Source of the DNA: an uncultured Flavobacterium sp.
GTDB taxonomy: Bacteria > Bacteroidota > Bacteroidia > Flavobacteriales > Flavobacteriaceae
Reading direction: 5' to 3'
Length of the DNA: 64,000 nucleotides
Assembly: GCA_947632215.1 (NCBI GenBank)
Contig: CANROJ010000002.1
Location: 1-64,000 of the forward strand
Both the position numbers and the translations under genes were made by a program. Positions 1-8,653 of the stretch are shown here, piece by piece (the stretch's first letter is position 1; each line of letters starts with the position of its first letter). The notes under the pieces are model-generated. The model was not told the DNA's origin, made no database searches, and worked only from the letters and a program-made list of their open reading frames with translations.

Positions 1-326
1 ACGTTTAGGACGCTATTGAATTAAAATATATATATAAAGTGTTTAAATAAAGAATTCGCTAAAAGCAAATATTAAACTCCAGAGCATTTTTAATAAAATC
101 CTACTGGCTATTATATATTTTTCAAACTTATATTGGTATTTTTTTAAAGTATTAAATACAGGATATTTAATCATTATTTTAGATATAGTATCTTATTATT
201 GAGAACTCATTGCTAAATCAAAGGGTAGTTGTAACTTTAAAAACAAACAACAACGATCTATTACCCTTAAGTTGTTATTTAAAGTAAAGATAACATTAAA
301 GTATATTTAATATAAATACATAATAG
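1..326. other. AT-rich non-coding stretch at window start
   Basis: This interval has no open reading frame of useful length and no recognisable RNA gene. It is very AT-rich and ends at the ATG of the first gene. It may hold that gene's promoter, but I see no clear TAnnTTTG element close to the start codon. Confidence 0.5.
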
Positions 327-1400
327 ATGGGATATAATTTAAAGATACAACGTCTAGTTTTACAGACCCAGAGTGAAGCCAGTATTCAGGATAAGCTTAA
401 GCTTTTATTGGAAGCTATTCAAATAGCTGATTTTAATGCCGATATAGATTGGGGTTTTGATCTTCGTATTGAATTGATTACTACAGAAGTTTTGGTTGCA
501 AGTACAAACCTTAGTGTACCTGCTATTGTTTGGATATTAGATATAGTTGATACTAATCCAGATTATTTTGAACCCATAGAATATCTTCATGAGTATAAAT
601 GGTTGTTTGCATGTAGTTTTAGAACTACAGATGTAAGTCCAGAGCAATTTTTTGCAATCGCAGAAGATTTCATTAGGCGCCTAGAACAGGCAGGCTACAG
701 TAAGCGCGCCTATTTTCAAATATTGGCAATGTGGTATCAACATATTCAAAATTTTGAAAAGGGTAAAGAAATTATCGCTTTACTAAAGCAAGAGCCTATA
801 GATGAGCTGTCAGATAATATGGCTTTTGAATTAACTTTGGAAAGCTATAATTTAATTAAATTAGGATTTATAGAAGAAGCTTTAATTTTTGGTAATTCTC
901 TTTTTAGTACGAAATTCGAATATTTAGATACTGCTTTTGATTCTTATTGCGTGTTTGCTTATGAATTCTTTTTGCTAAAGGATCCACGCGCATATGAGTA
1001 TTTTAGACTGGCCTTAAGTAAGGAGAAACAATATGAATCTTCCGATTGTACCTCAAATATTAGAAGTCGTATATTGTTTATGTTTCTGCAAGATCAATAC
1101 GGTATGTCAGAGTGTTGGAGTCTTTTTGAAAAAATATGTTGGTGGGAGCAAGGAACAGAAGATTATTATAGCTTTTATTTTATAAAATTTTCTTTGCCTA
1201 TGCTTAAAAAACAAACAGGGTATAGAAAATTCTCTTTTCCTAATAGATTTCCTCTTTACGCGGAAGATGGGCGCTATAATATGCAGGAGTTATTTATTCA
1301 CTTTAAACAAAGAGCTATGTCTTACGCTAAAGCGTTTGATAATAGAAACGGAAATAATTTTTATAAAACAGAAATAGAATATTTCCTCAGTTTAAAATAA
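327..1400 (+). CDS. hypothetical protein, all-helical repeat-like
   Basis: I do not recognise this 357-residue protein. It has no signal peptide or membrane segment, so it is probably cytoplasmic. The sequence is rich in aromatic and acidic residues and reads as successive amphipathic helices (for example around residues 105-165 and 175-235), which suggests a TPR-like or other alpha-solenoid fold. That is an inference from composition, not a domain match. The start is an ATG after an A/T-rich leader. Its 3' end overlaps the convergent gene on the other strand by 9 bp, so the two mRNAs are complementary at their ends. The function is unknown. Confidence 0.75.
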   Translation: MGYNLKIQRLVLQTQSEASIQDKLKLLLEAIQIADFNADIDWGFDLRIELITTEVLVASTNLSVPAIVWILDIVDTNPDYFEPIEYLHEYKWLFACSFRTTDVSPEQFFAIAEDFIRRLEQAGYSKRAYFQILAMWYQHIQNFEKGKEIIALLKQEPIDELSDNMAFELTLESYNLIKLGFIEEALIFGNSLFSTKFEYLDTAFDSYCVFAYEFFLLKDPRAYEYFRLALSKEKQYESSDCTSNIRSRILFMFLQDQYGMSECWSLFEKICWWEQGTEDYYSFYFIKFSLPMLKKQTGYRKFSFPNRFPLYAEDGRYNMQELFIHFKQRAMSYAKAFDNRNGNNFYKTEIEYFLSLK

Positions 1401-2291
1401 GCTAATTTGTCCACTTTTATTATCATCGTCTTTGCTAATTGTTTTCAATATTTTTTTAGCCTTAGATTTTGTATTCTTTTTAAAGTCTGTGTCTTTTTGA
1501 TGAGTTTGCTCTTGTTTTATTACCTGAGTATCTTCAACCAAATCTAATAAAGGATTTATTATATTTTGGACTTCAACTTGAGTACCCTGTAGTGGAGCAG
1601 CTTTTTCTTCAAGGTCTAAATTAAATAAATTCAATTCTTTATCACTAGATGTTTCTTGTAGGTGTTGATCTAGGGACTCAATAGTTCGGGTTAATGCATT
1701 ATTGGTGTTTTGTTCAAAAAGATCCAGTTTTACTTCAGACATTGATATAAAAGCTTGTTTTGCATCTTGTTCTAAAGTTGGTGTAGATTCATGATTACTA
1801 AAAGTATCAAGTTTTGAATCTTGGCTTGTTTTCTCTGGTGATAATTCAGTTAAATCTGTAGGTAACTCCTTTGAAATAGGCTCAATGGCTACAGTATAGG
1901 GAATAATACTATCAACAGAATTATTATTTACTTGAGTCTTATCTATAGCAAACTGGTCAATATTCAACTTATTAGCTAGATCAGTGATTATTTTATTGAC
2001 TTTCTTATCTTTTGTTTGATTTTGCTTCTCGGCAAATTCCAAGAGTTTAAATAAAGTATATCCTTGGTGGAACTTTAAAGTTAAGGACTGTTTTTTATTG
2101 TGATCTAATATAGAAACTTGTATTTGTACGCTCTTGGCTCTATTTGCTAGTAGCGAGATAAGCTCTTCCTTACAGCTAATGACAAAGGCATCCGTAATAT
2201 TTTTCACTAAATATAAATCCGTATTCTCTAATATTTTAATTACGGTAAGAAGGACGTCGTTATTTAGTTTTAAGGAAATTTTTTGGATCAT
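1392..2291 (-). CDS. hypothetical protein with C-terminal clamp-binding-like motif
   Basis: I do not recognise the family of this 299-residue cytoplasmic protein. Residues 1-110 look folded (alternating hydrophobic strands and helices). Residues 110-270 are Gln/Ser/Thr/Glu-rich and probably disordered. Residues 271-290 are Lys-rich. The last five residues are QISLF, which resembles the bacterial sliding-clamp-binding pentapeptide QL(S/D)LF, a motif that often sits at a protein's extreme C-terminus. Two weaker look-alikes, KLDLF (188-192) and LNLF (220-223), lie in the disordered part. The gene abuts a cluster of DnaA-box-like sequences, so a replication-linked role is possible but unproven. 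It overlaps the convergent upstream gene by 9 bp. Confidence 0.75.
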   Translation of the reverse strand: MIQKISLKLNNDVLLTVIKILENTDLYLVKNITDAFVISCKEELISLLANRAKSVQIQVSILDHNKKQSLTLKFHQGYTLFKLLEFAEKQNQTKDKKVNKIITDLANKLNIDQFAIDKTQVNNNSVDSIIPYTVAIEPISKELPTDLTELSPEKTSQDSKLDTFSNHESTPTLEQDAKQAFISMSEVKLDLFEQNTNNALTRTIESLDQHLQETSSDKELNLFNLDLEEKAAPLQGTQVEVQNIINPLLDLVEDTQVIKQEQTHQKDTDFKKNTKSKAKKILKTISKDDDNKSGQISLF

Positions 2292-3334
2292 TTTATAAAT
2301 AGAGTAAAGAAACTTTTTAGCTTAATATCGAAAAGTACAAAATAAGGGAAAAATATTGGAATTACAATTTTTTGGTTAGAAAATAATGCTAGGCATAATT
2401 TAAATAACCTTATAAGTTTTAGTTAGTTGTTGTTTTTTTGCTCTATAAGCCAAGGAAAGTTTTTAACAGGAAAATACAGTTAGTAACTAGTTTGACTAAA
2501 GCAGGAGTATTTTAGGAACAATGCAGGTATAAATCGAAATAAAGCCCCCTTGCAGCAGTAGAGTAAAATACTATAATTATCAACAATGTTAATAAGATAA
2601 TTAACAAGACAGATATAATTGTTTATAAATATTTATGTCTGATTATATGGACTCTTTAATAGGAGTATATGATGTATAGATTATTGATAATCAAGATTGT
2701 TTGTAACTTTATATCATTAAATAGATTGTTAATAACTCAATATTTTATTTCTTTATCGCCTGGCTATAGAGTAATTTTTAGAAAAGATATCAACATTTTA
2801 TGTTTGTATCTATGTTTTTAGGGTCTTAATCTGTTTAAACAAGTACTTATTGGCTTAAATAACTCGAATTTATCACTGGCGTAAATACTATTTATAGATA
2901 GTTATCAACAATGTTTATAAATATGTTTATAATTATTACCAGGTTGTTAATAACTATATTATTCTATATTATTAAGGTTTAATTAACTGTAAATAAGCTG
3001 TTTGTTGTTTGTGTTGATTAAATGTGTGGTCTGTTATTAGGTATTAAATAGGTGTTTAAATTTGTTTATGAACATAGTTATCAACATAATTGTTCACAAG
3101 TATAGATGCGATTAAATTAGTGTGTTTGTTATGACTTAAAACAAGTGTTAGATGAATAAAGGAGATAGAAGCTGATTTTTGTTAGGTTTTAATTTTATTT
3201 TTCAAATTACTTTTGTAAAATAAAAGGTAGGTAGCCATAATAATTTAAATAACTATAATAAAGATTACTTATAAGAATTAGGTTATCTATAGTTATTCGA
3301 ACATGAACTGATATCTAATTTATAGAAATAGATT
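2292..3334. other. 1.04-kb AT-rich intergenic region
   Basis: This gene-free interval separates the minus-strand hypothetical gene from the XRE regulator. Its middle holds the DnaA-box-like cluster described separately. No ORF, tRNA or transposase remnant was seen. The last 200 bases are A/T-rich and should include the XRE gene promoter. Confidence 0.6.
2560..3100. other. oriC: candidate chromosomal replication origin (DnaA-box-like cluster)
   Basis: Nine 9-mers of the form TTAT(C/T/A)AACA, on either strand, lie within about 510 bp. TTATCAACA occurs on the + strand at 2577, 2902 and 3078. TGTTAATAA (reverse complement TTATTAACA) occurs at 2587, 2727 and 2945. TGTTTATAA (TTATAAACA) occurs at 2620, 2912 and 2924. 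TTATCAACA differs by one base from the DnaA box TTATCCACA. The interval is AT-rich and gene-free, as expected for an unwinding region. Genes to the right run mostly on the + strand, which fits rightward replication. Without GC skew or DnaA binding data this is a candidate only; dnaA is not in the window. Confidence 0.45.
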
Positions 3335-3619
3335 ATGGAAGCAAAAAAAATAAAAAGTAGAAGAAAAGAATTAGGTTTAACACAGGAAAGTATTGCGAAG
3401 GGCTTAGGGATTTCTCAAAAGGCTTACTGTGACATCGAAAATGGAAAAACGAAATTGAAAACAGATACATTAGATAAGGTGTGCAAAATTCTTCGAGTTT
3501 CTCCATTTGCTGTTTGTCCTATCTCATGTGAATGTTCCGTGGAAATAGAGCGAAAACATTTGAAACTTGTGTCTTTTTTACAACAAAACAACATTGAGAT
3601 ACCTCTAGAGTTAGTATAA
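3335..3619 (+). CDS. XRE-family helix-turn-helix regulator
   Basis: This 94-residue protein is a single Cro/C1-type helix-turn-helix domain in residues 4-60 (KSRRKELGLTQESIAKGLGI, then QKAYCDIENGK). A short tail contains a CPISCEC cysteine cluster of unknown meaning. It probably binds an operator as a dimer and acts as a repressor or activator of nearby genes; the target is not evident. It stands alone between the origin-like region and convergent fabH, and both genes end in one shared palindromic terminator. The ATG follows an AT-rich leader. Confidence 0.85.
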   Translation: MEAKKIKSRRKELGLTQESIAKGLGISQKAYCDIENGKTKLKTDTLDKVCKILRVSPFAVCPISCECSVEIERKHLKLVSFLQQNNIEIPLELV

Positions 3620-3658
3620 CAAAAAAGTCTCTTTTAAAAGAGACTTTTTTGTTATACT
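3613..3658. terminator. bidirectional terminator, perfect 46-nt palindrome
   Basis: Bases 3613-3658 are a perfect inverted repeat of two 23-nt halves. The core is AAAAAAGTCTC / GAGACTTTTTT, so either transcript ends in a stem followed by U residues. It covers the XRE stop codon and touches the first base of the fabH stop, and so serves both convergent genes. Confidence 0.9.
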
Positions 3659-4650
3659 TATTCAATGTTCCATCTAAGGAGACTAGCTCCCCAAGAGAAG
3701 CCTGCACCGAAGGCTGTTAATAAAAGAAGGTCGCCTTTCTTTATTTTATCTTTGTGTTGCCATATACACAAAGGTATAGTGGCAGCTATTGTATTTCCAA
3801 AGTATTCTATGTTACTCAAGGTCTTTTCTGGAGTAATGCCCAATTGTGCTCCTACTGCATCAATTATTCTTTGATTAGCTTGATGCGGAATTAGATAATC
3901 TACCTTATTAATATTTAAGTTATTTTGGTTAAGAATGTCTTTACAGGCTTTACTCATAGAAGTTACGGCTTGTTTAAAAACAACTTTTCCATCTTGTTGT
4001 ATATAAGGGTTTTGCTGATGCTCACTTTGGGTAGTATGTGGATAAAGAGATCCTCCAGCAAGTATATTTAGAGACTCTTGTCCTAGTCCATTGCTACATA
4101 ATAAAGCATCTATGATGCCCTCTTCTTTTGAAGGTTCAAGCCATACTGCACCAGCTCCATCTCCAAAAAGAACATTGGTTGAACGGTCCTGTAAATCAAC
4201 ATAGGCACTAATTTTATCCGCTCCTACAACTACTACATTAGTATATCTGTTAGATTCTATTAGCGATGCTGCTAAATCTAACGCATATAAAAATCCTGAA
4301 CAAGCTGCATTTACATCGAAAGCCCAAGGAGAGCTTATCCCAAGTTTTCCACAAATTATATTTGCTGTACTAGGCATAGGCATATCTGGGGTTGAGGTAG
4401 CTACAATTAATGCTTGTATATCATTGATGTTCTTATTGTAAGATTCTGCTAAATTTTTTATGGCAGCAACAGCCATGTCAGAGGTTGCTAGATTTGTATC
4501 TAATATTCGGCGTTCCTTAATCCCAGTTCGCTTTAAAATCCATTCATCTGTTGTGTCTGATATCTTTTCAAGATCACTATTAGTTCGTCTGTTTTGAGGA
4601 ACAAACCCACCAATTGCAGTGATCGATGCAAATGTATTTTTACTACTCAT
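3658..4650 (-). CDS. fabH: 3-oxoacyl-ACP synthase III (KAS III), FabH paralogue
   Basis: This enzyme is predicted to condense an acyl-CoA starter with malonyl-ACP, the initiation step of fatty acid synthesis, in the cytoplasm. The 330-residue length is typical. The Cys-His-Asn triad is intact: Cys117 in NAACSGF, His256 in PHQANQR and Asn286 in YFGNT. The N-terminal DEWILKRTGI motif and the GDGAGAVWLEP glycine-rich loop are also family hallmarks. In flavobacteria the housekeeping fabH usually sits with rpmF and accBC. This one stands alone beside regulators, so it may be a second copy with a different starter preference; that part is inference. Confidence 0.93.
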   Translation of the reverse strand: MSSKNTFASITAIGGFVPQNRRTNSDLEKISDTTDEWILKRTGIKERRILDTNLATSDMAVAAIKNLAESYNKNINDIQALIVATSTPDMPMPSTANIICGKLGISSPWAFDVNAACSGFLYALDLAASLIESNRYTNVVVVGADKISAYVDLQDRSTNVLFGDGAGAVWLEPSKEEGIIDALLCSNGLGQESLNILAGGSLYPHTTQSEHQQNPYIQQDGKVVFKQAVTSMSKACKDILNQNNLNINKVDYLIPHQANQRIIDAVGAQLGITPEKTLSNIEYFGNTIAATIPLCIWQHKDKIKKGDLLLLTAFGAGFSWGASLLRWNIE

Positions 4651-4813
4651 GTATTTGACATTTATTTAAGAGACATAAAGGCAATAAATTAGGATTTAGG
4701 TAAAATATATTCCTTTTAGTCATTAACTCGAATGCAAATTTGCAGCTATTTGTTGTAATTATGGTAGTTAAATAAACGGTTATAGTTGTAAAAAAGACGC
4801 ATTGTTTACAAGG

Positions 4814-5713
4814 CTAATTAGATAGTTTATACTCTCTAGGAGACATTCCAGTATTTGTTCTAAAGAATTTGCTGAAGACTGAATTATCGGGGAAATTCAA
4901 TAGGGATACCACGTCATTAATAGAGTTTTTTGGGTTTTTTAGTAGAACTTTGGCCTCTAGTAATATAGTTTCGGTTATAATTTGTTTTGGTGTCTTTTCG
5001 AAAACTTCTGAAATGATTTTTGTTAAGTGTTTTCTGCTAATAAAGAGTTGCTGGGCATAGAAGTCTACCCTGCGTTCTTTTTTAAAGTGTTTTGCTATGA
5101 GTTGTAAAAAATCATTAGCGATTGCCTCTTTTCTTAGCTGTTTTTTAGTGTTATCGGATTGAAGTGTTTTGTTATAGAAATCGGCTATCTCATAAATTAG
5201 AGTGGAAAAATAGCTTAGTATTAATTCTTTTCCAAAATTATTTTCATTAAAGTAAGATAATTGAGCAATGCGTTTAAGGTTGTATTTTAGACCAAGAGCA
5301 ACCCCTCGTTCTAACGAAACTACTTTAGCGTGAGTAGAGGAAAAGAATCGAATTAAATTAGAAGATTTAATATGAAAGCCTGCTTCTAGAAACAGCGTCG
5401 AATCTACAAAGAGTGTTTTTACAGTAAAGTCATGAGTGAAGTTTTTTATTTCAAAAAATTGATTCGATAAAACTACAAGTAAATCATCTTTCTTCACTAT
5501 AGTAGGCTCTAAATTAATTGTGATTTCACATTTCCCAGAGGTTATTAATATTAGGCCAAAAGAGGTGAATTGATAAGGACGATCAATAACGAAATATTTT
5601 TGGTGTGCCTTGTTTATGTTAAGTACAGCTATACGGGGGTCAGTCATAGTATTTCGGTATCTACGAGTGATTTGTTCTAATGTGTATATCTGTATGTACG
5701 GAGGGTTGGACAC
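4814..5713 (-). CDS. AraC-family transcriptional regulator
   Basis: This is a 299-residue regulator with an N-terminal cupin-like sensing domain (about 1-190) and a C-terminal AraC double helix-turn-helix (about 200-299). The HTH part contains YAQQLFISRKHLTKII and ends in the family signature FSKFFRTNTGMSPREYK. The ligand and target are unknown. The start is GTG; the ATG at residue 23 is possible, but the upstream IYTLEQI segment resembles the usual beginning of this subfamily. It lies between fabH and a TetR gene on the same strand but with a 163-bp gap to fabH. Confidence 0.88.
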   Translation of the reverse strand: MSNPPYIQIYTLEQITRRYRNTMTDPRIAVLNINKAHQKYFVIDRPYQFTSFGLILITSGKCEITINLEPTIVKKDDLLVVLSNQFFEIKNFTHDFTVKTLFVDSTLFLEAGFHIKSSNLIRFFSSTHAKVVSLERGVALGLKYNLKRIAQLSYFNENNFGKELILSYFSTLIYEIADFYNKTLQSDNTKKQLRKEAIANDFLQLIAKHFKKERRVDFYAQQLFISRKHLTKIISEVFEKTPKQIITETILLEAKVLLKNPKNSINDVVSLLNFPDNSVFSKFFRTNTGMSPREYKLSN

Positions 5714-5768
5714 GCTAAAGAGTAATTATATGTTTGTTTTAAAATATTGGTTTGCTTGCTGGTAGATG

Positions 5769-6374
5769 TTATTCTAAGAGAAGTTTTTTGAAATAAAAAT
5801 ACTGATCTAAACCAAGTGTGGTACATATAGATCTCATGTAGTGTTCTAAGTGTTTATCTACTAAGTAGCTATGTGAGAATTGAGAAGGGGGAAAGTAGTC
5901 TTGGTCATCTCTGGTAGTATAGGAAGCTAAATGAAAACGAGCTACAAATTCTAAGTCCAGATCTGAACGATACACTTCTTCTCTAATGCCTCGAAGTAAA
6001 TTGTCTTTAATTAGTTTGAGAAACTTCTTTTTATAAATATTTTTTTGTTTTAAAAATATCTTAGGGTAATATTTTTGTAATTGGTAGCTAGATATCGAAG
6101 AATCAATATCCATGGTTTGTTTTACATTTTTATGAGCATAAACCAGTTCGGATATTGCTCCCGATTTTTCATTATTAGCAGTAATGATTTGTTCTACATA
6201 TTGGTTGTTGGTCAACTGTAGGCTTCTCTCAATTAATTGGGGTTTTGAGGAGAAATATACATAAATTGTTTTCTTTGAAATATTTAGGTCCATAGCAATA
6301 TCATCCATAGTGACTGTTTTATAGCCATGCTCTAGAAAAAGCCTGGTGGCTCTGGATACAATTTCGTTTTCCAT
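5769..6374 (-). CDS. TetR-family transcriptional regulator
   Basis: This 201-residue protein has an N-terminal TetR helix-turn-helix at about residues 5-50 (LFLEHGYKTVTMDDIA followed by ISKKTIYVYFSSK). A C-terminal helical ligand-binding domain follows and has no recognisable specificity. Members of this family repress efflux or lipid-metabolism genes until a small molecule binds. Here the divergent neighbour is the polyprenyl synthase gene, 197 bp away, so regulation of that gene or of itself is plausible but not shown by an operator that I can see. Confidence 0.88.
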   Translation of the reverse strand: MENEIVSRATRLFLEHGYKTVTMDDIAMDLNISKKTIYVYFSSKPQLIERSLQLTNNQYVEQIITANNEKSGAISELVYAHKNVKQTMDIDSSISSYQLQKYYPKIFLKQKNIYKKKFLKLIKDNLLRGIREEVYRSDLDLEFVARFHLASYTTRDDQDYFPPSQFSHSYLVDKHLEHYMRSICTTLGLDQYFYFKKLLLE

Positions 6375-6571
6375 TTTTGTGTAGTATAGGTTAGTGGATG
6401 CTAAATATAGGAAGCTTTTAAAAAATAAACTTACTTAGTTTGGAGTTTTAGTGGAAATATAACTAATTTTTTTCTCTATTTACTCTAAAACAGTCTTTTC
6501 AGAAAAAGTAAAAATCCTAAAGATGTATAGTGAAAGAAAAAACACGTATTTTTACATCAAAATATTTTTAA

Positions 6572-7546
6572 ATGCAATCGATAGTAAAATATAAAGAGCA
6601 AATTTCAGAATATATTAATTCTATTTCTTTTAATAATGAACCTCAGGAGTTATATACTCCTATTAGTTATATCCTTTCTTTAGGAGGTAAACAAATAAGA
6701 CCCGTATTGACTTTAATGGCTGCCGATATCTTTGGAAGTGATCCATTAAAAGCTATTCATGCAGCTACTGCTATTGAATTGTTTCATAATTTCTCTTTAA
6801 TGCACGATGATATTATGGATCAAGCTGAACTTCGTCGCGGTAGAGACACAGTGCATAAAAAATGGGATACCAATACGGCTATTCTTTCTGGAGACGCTAT
6901 GTTAATCCTTGCTTATCAGTATTTTGAAAATTATGAACCTTTAGTTTTTAGAGATTTAGCTAAGTTGTTTAGTAAAACTGCTCTTGAAGTTTGTGAAGGA
7001 CAACAGTGGGATATTGAATTTGAAACTAGTAATGAAGTAGAAATTCCTCAATATATACAAATGATTAAGTTTAAGACAGCTGTGCTTGTTGCAGCTGCTT
7101 TAAAAATGGGAGCTATAGTTGCTGGAGCTAGTCAGCAGAATGCTTTGGATATTTATGATTTTGGATTGAATTTAGGATTAGCTTTCCAACTACAAGATGA
7201 CTTCTTAGATACATTTGGTGATCAAGCTGTTTTTGGAAAAGTAATAGGAGGCGATATTCTAGAGAATAAGAAAACGTTTTTATACTTAAAAGCACTTCAA
7301 AATGCTAACGAACTTCAAAGAGCAGAGTTAGAAGATTTGTTTAATAATAAGTCTTTACAAGGCCAAGCGAAAATTGATAGAGTAAAAGAATTGTATGAAC
7401 AAACTAGTACCAAGGAAGATTCTTTAGAGCTAATTAAAGATTATACACAAAAGGCTTTAGCTATTTTAGATAAAATGGACCTCCCTAAAGATAAGAAGCA
7501 ACAATTATTAGTCTTTAGTGAAGAATTAATGGATCGTCAAGTATAG
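6572..7546 (+). CDS. polyprenyl (trans-isoprenyl) diphosphate synthase
   Basis: This enzyme chain-extends allylic diphosphates with isopentenyl diphosphate to make a trans-polyprenyl diphosphate. Both aspartate-rich motifs are intact: DDIMD at 79-83 and DDFLD at 209-213, with the GGKQIRP substrate loop near residue 38. The length of 324 is typical. Phe74 is five residues before the first motif. By the known chain-length rule an aromatic here favours short (C15-C20) products, which is an inference for this protein. A hypothetical gene follows after 4 bp, so they are probably cotranscribed. A near-consensus -7 element (TATTTTTA) lies at 6547. Confidence 0.92.
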   Translation: MQSIVKYKEQISEYINSISFNNEPQELYTPISYILSLGGKQIRPVLTLMAADIFGSDPLKAIHAATAIELFHNFSLMHDDIMDQAELRRGRDTVHKKWDTNTAILSGDAMLILAYQYFENYEPLVFRDLAKLFSKTALEVCEGQQWDIEFETSNEVEIPQYIQMIKFKTAVLVAAALKMGAIVAGASQQNALDIYDFGLNLGLAFQLQDDFLDTFGDQAVFGKVIGGDILENKKTFLYLKALQNANELQRAELEDLFNNKSLQGQAKIDRVKELYEQTSTKEDSLELIKDYTQKALAILDKMDLPKDKKQQLLVFSEELMDRQV

Positions 7547-7550
7547 ATAT

Positions 7551-7901
7551 ATGACTGAAAATATTACTTTTTTACATAATAATGTAACTAGCCAGAAGCT
7601 ACTTTGTGATTTGATTTTACAGGTACAGAAGGATTTACAAACTACGGTAGATAGTGATATTGTTTTGCAATGTACTACCCCTGAGGAGTTGGTTGTAGAA
7701 TTGAGTGATTATTTATATCAGATTCTAAACTCTACCAATGTAGCTCGTTTTTCAGTTTTTCTGTATCGTGTCGATGTAAGGGAAGATAAGTTAAAGGCTT
7801 TAGAAGCTACAGATGTAGAGAATTATGTTCAAAAGGTTGTGTTTCTTGTTTTACAAAGAGAATTTCTAAAAGTTTATTTGAAAGACAAGTATAGTGAATA
7901 A
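7551..7901 (+). CDS. conserved hypothetical protein
   Basis: I recognise no family for this 116-residue soluble protein. It lacks a signal peptide and membrane segments, and looks mostly helical with a possible strand at VARFSVFLYRVDV. It starts 4 bp after the polyprenyl synthase stop codon, which points to an operon, and is followed by a strong hairpin terminator. Its role may be linked to the synthase only by cotranscription. Confidence 0.75.
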   Translation: MTENITFLHNNVTSQKLLCDLILQVQKDLQTTVDSDIVLQCTTPEELVVELSDYLYQILNSTNVARFSVFLYRVDVREDKLKALEATDVENYVQKVVFLVLQREFLKVYLKDKYSE

Positions 7902-7923
7902 ATATTATTTTCAAACTTATTAG

Positions 7924-7964
7924 ATAAACAAGGGCTTTTACTTTAAGTAAAAGCCCTTGTTTAT
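7924..7964. terminator. bidirectional terminator, 20-bp perfect stem
   Basis: Two perfect 20-nt arms around a single T (core AAGGGCTTTTACTT / AAGTAAAAGCCCTT) lie between convergent genes and reach the first base of the minus-strand stop codon. It would terminate transcription from both sides. Confidence 0.88.
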
Positions 7965-8539
7965 TAGAAATACATACGGATAAAAGGCATATAAGCACTA
8001 GGGTATATCATATCTTTTTCTTTATATAGAACATTGTAGCGAACTCCTGCTGTTATAGGGCCACTGGTATAACCTAAACCCACAAATAGTGCAGTATTCC
8101 AAAAATTATCTTTTACTTTATTTGAATCTCTATAGGTATAGGTATTATTAACTCTTAATTGTTCTAACTCCAAGGACACCTGTATAGCGGGAATAGGATT
8201 TGATAAGGTAATAAGACTGGCTCCGTAAAGCCAAGAATTGTAGGATTTTACATAATTGTTGTAATACGTTCGATTTTCGCTGTGAATGTAATTTGTTTGT
8301 AAGGCAATTCCCGCAGAAAAATAAGGATTAAATTCTCTTATGACACTAGGGGCAATCATAATATCGGTATATCTACTTCCGAAACCTAATCCTAGCCCTC
8401 CTCCGAATTTCCATTTTTTATCATATTCATAATTTTGGACATGATTTGCTTTATGTTGTGCGTTTATTAAAAAACAAGCGCCGAAAAAAAAGGATAATAG
8501 CAAAAAAAACTGCTTTTTATTTTTATTTAGGTATTTCAT
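7964..8539 (-). CDS. secreted outer-membrane beta-barrel-like protein
   Basis: This 191-residue protein has a signal peptide (residues 1-28, FFLLLSFFFGACFLINAQ, cleaved after Ala or Gln). The mature part has alternating aromatic/polar strands and Gly-rich turns (GGGLGLGFGSRYTD, FVGLGYTSGPITAGVRY) and ends in Phe. These are features of small outer-membrane beta-barrels. No specific function is recognisable. It is transcribed away from sucA and shares a terminator with the convergent gene. Confidence 0.78.
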   Translation of the reverse strand: MKYLNKNKKQFFLLLSFFFGACFLINAQHKANHVQNYEYDKKWKFGGGLGLGFGSRYTDIMIAPSVIREFNPYFSAGIALQTNYIHSENRTYYNNYVKSYNSWLYGASLITLSNPIPAIQVSLELEQLRVNNTYTYRDSNKVKDNFWNTALFVGLGYTSGPITAGVRYNVLYKEKDMIYPSAYMPFIRMYF

Positions 8540-8607
8540 TTTTATGTTGTATATCTTATAAGTAGATAAAAATAACTAAAAGTATATAGTAATCTCATAA
8601 AGAGTTG

Positions 8608-8615
8608 TATTTTTG
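8608..8615 (+). promoter_or_regulatory. Bacteroidetes -7 promoter element upstream of sucA
   Basis: TATTTTTG matches the primary-sigma -7 consensus TAnnTTTG. Its last base is the G of the GTG that the ORF track takes as the sucA start, so that GTG would lie upstream of the transcript. No good -33 TTG is seen at the expected spacing. Confidence 0.6.
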
Positions 8616-8653
8616 TGAAAATATATTTAAACAAAAGGTCTTTAGACGAAATT

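Noticed and set aside
8615-8653. GTG start for sucA given by the ORF track
   Set aside because: The GTG overlaps the -7 element TATTTTTG, and the conserved E1 N-terminus begins at the ATG at 8654.
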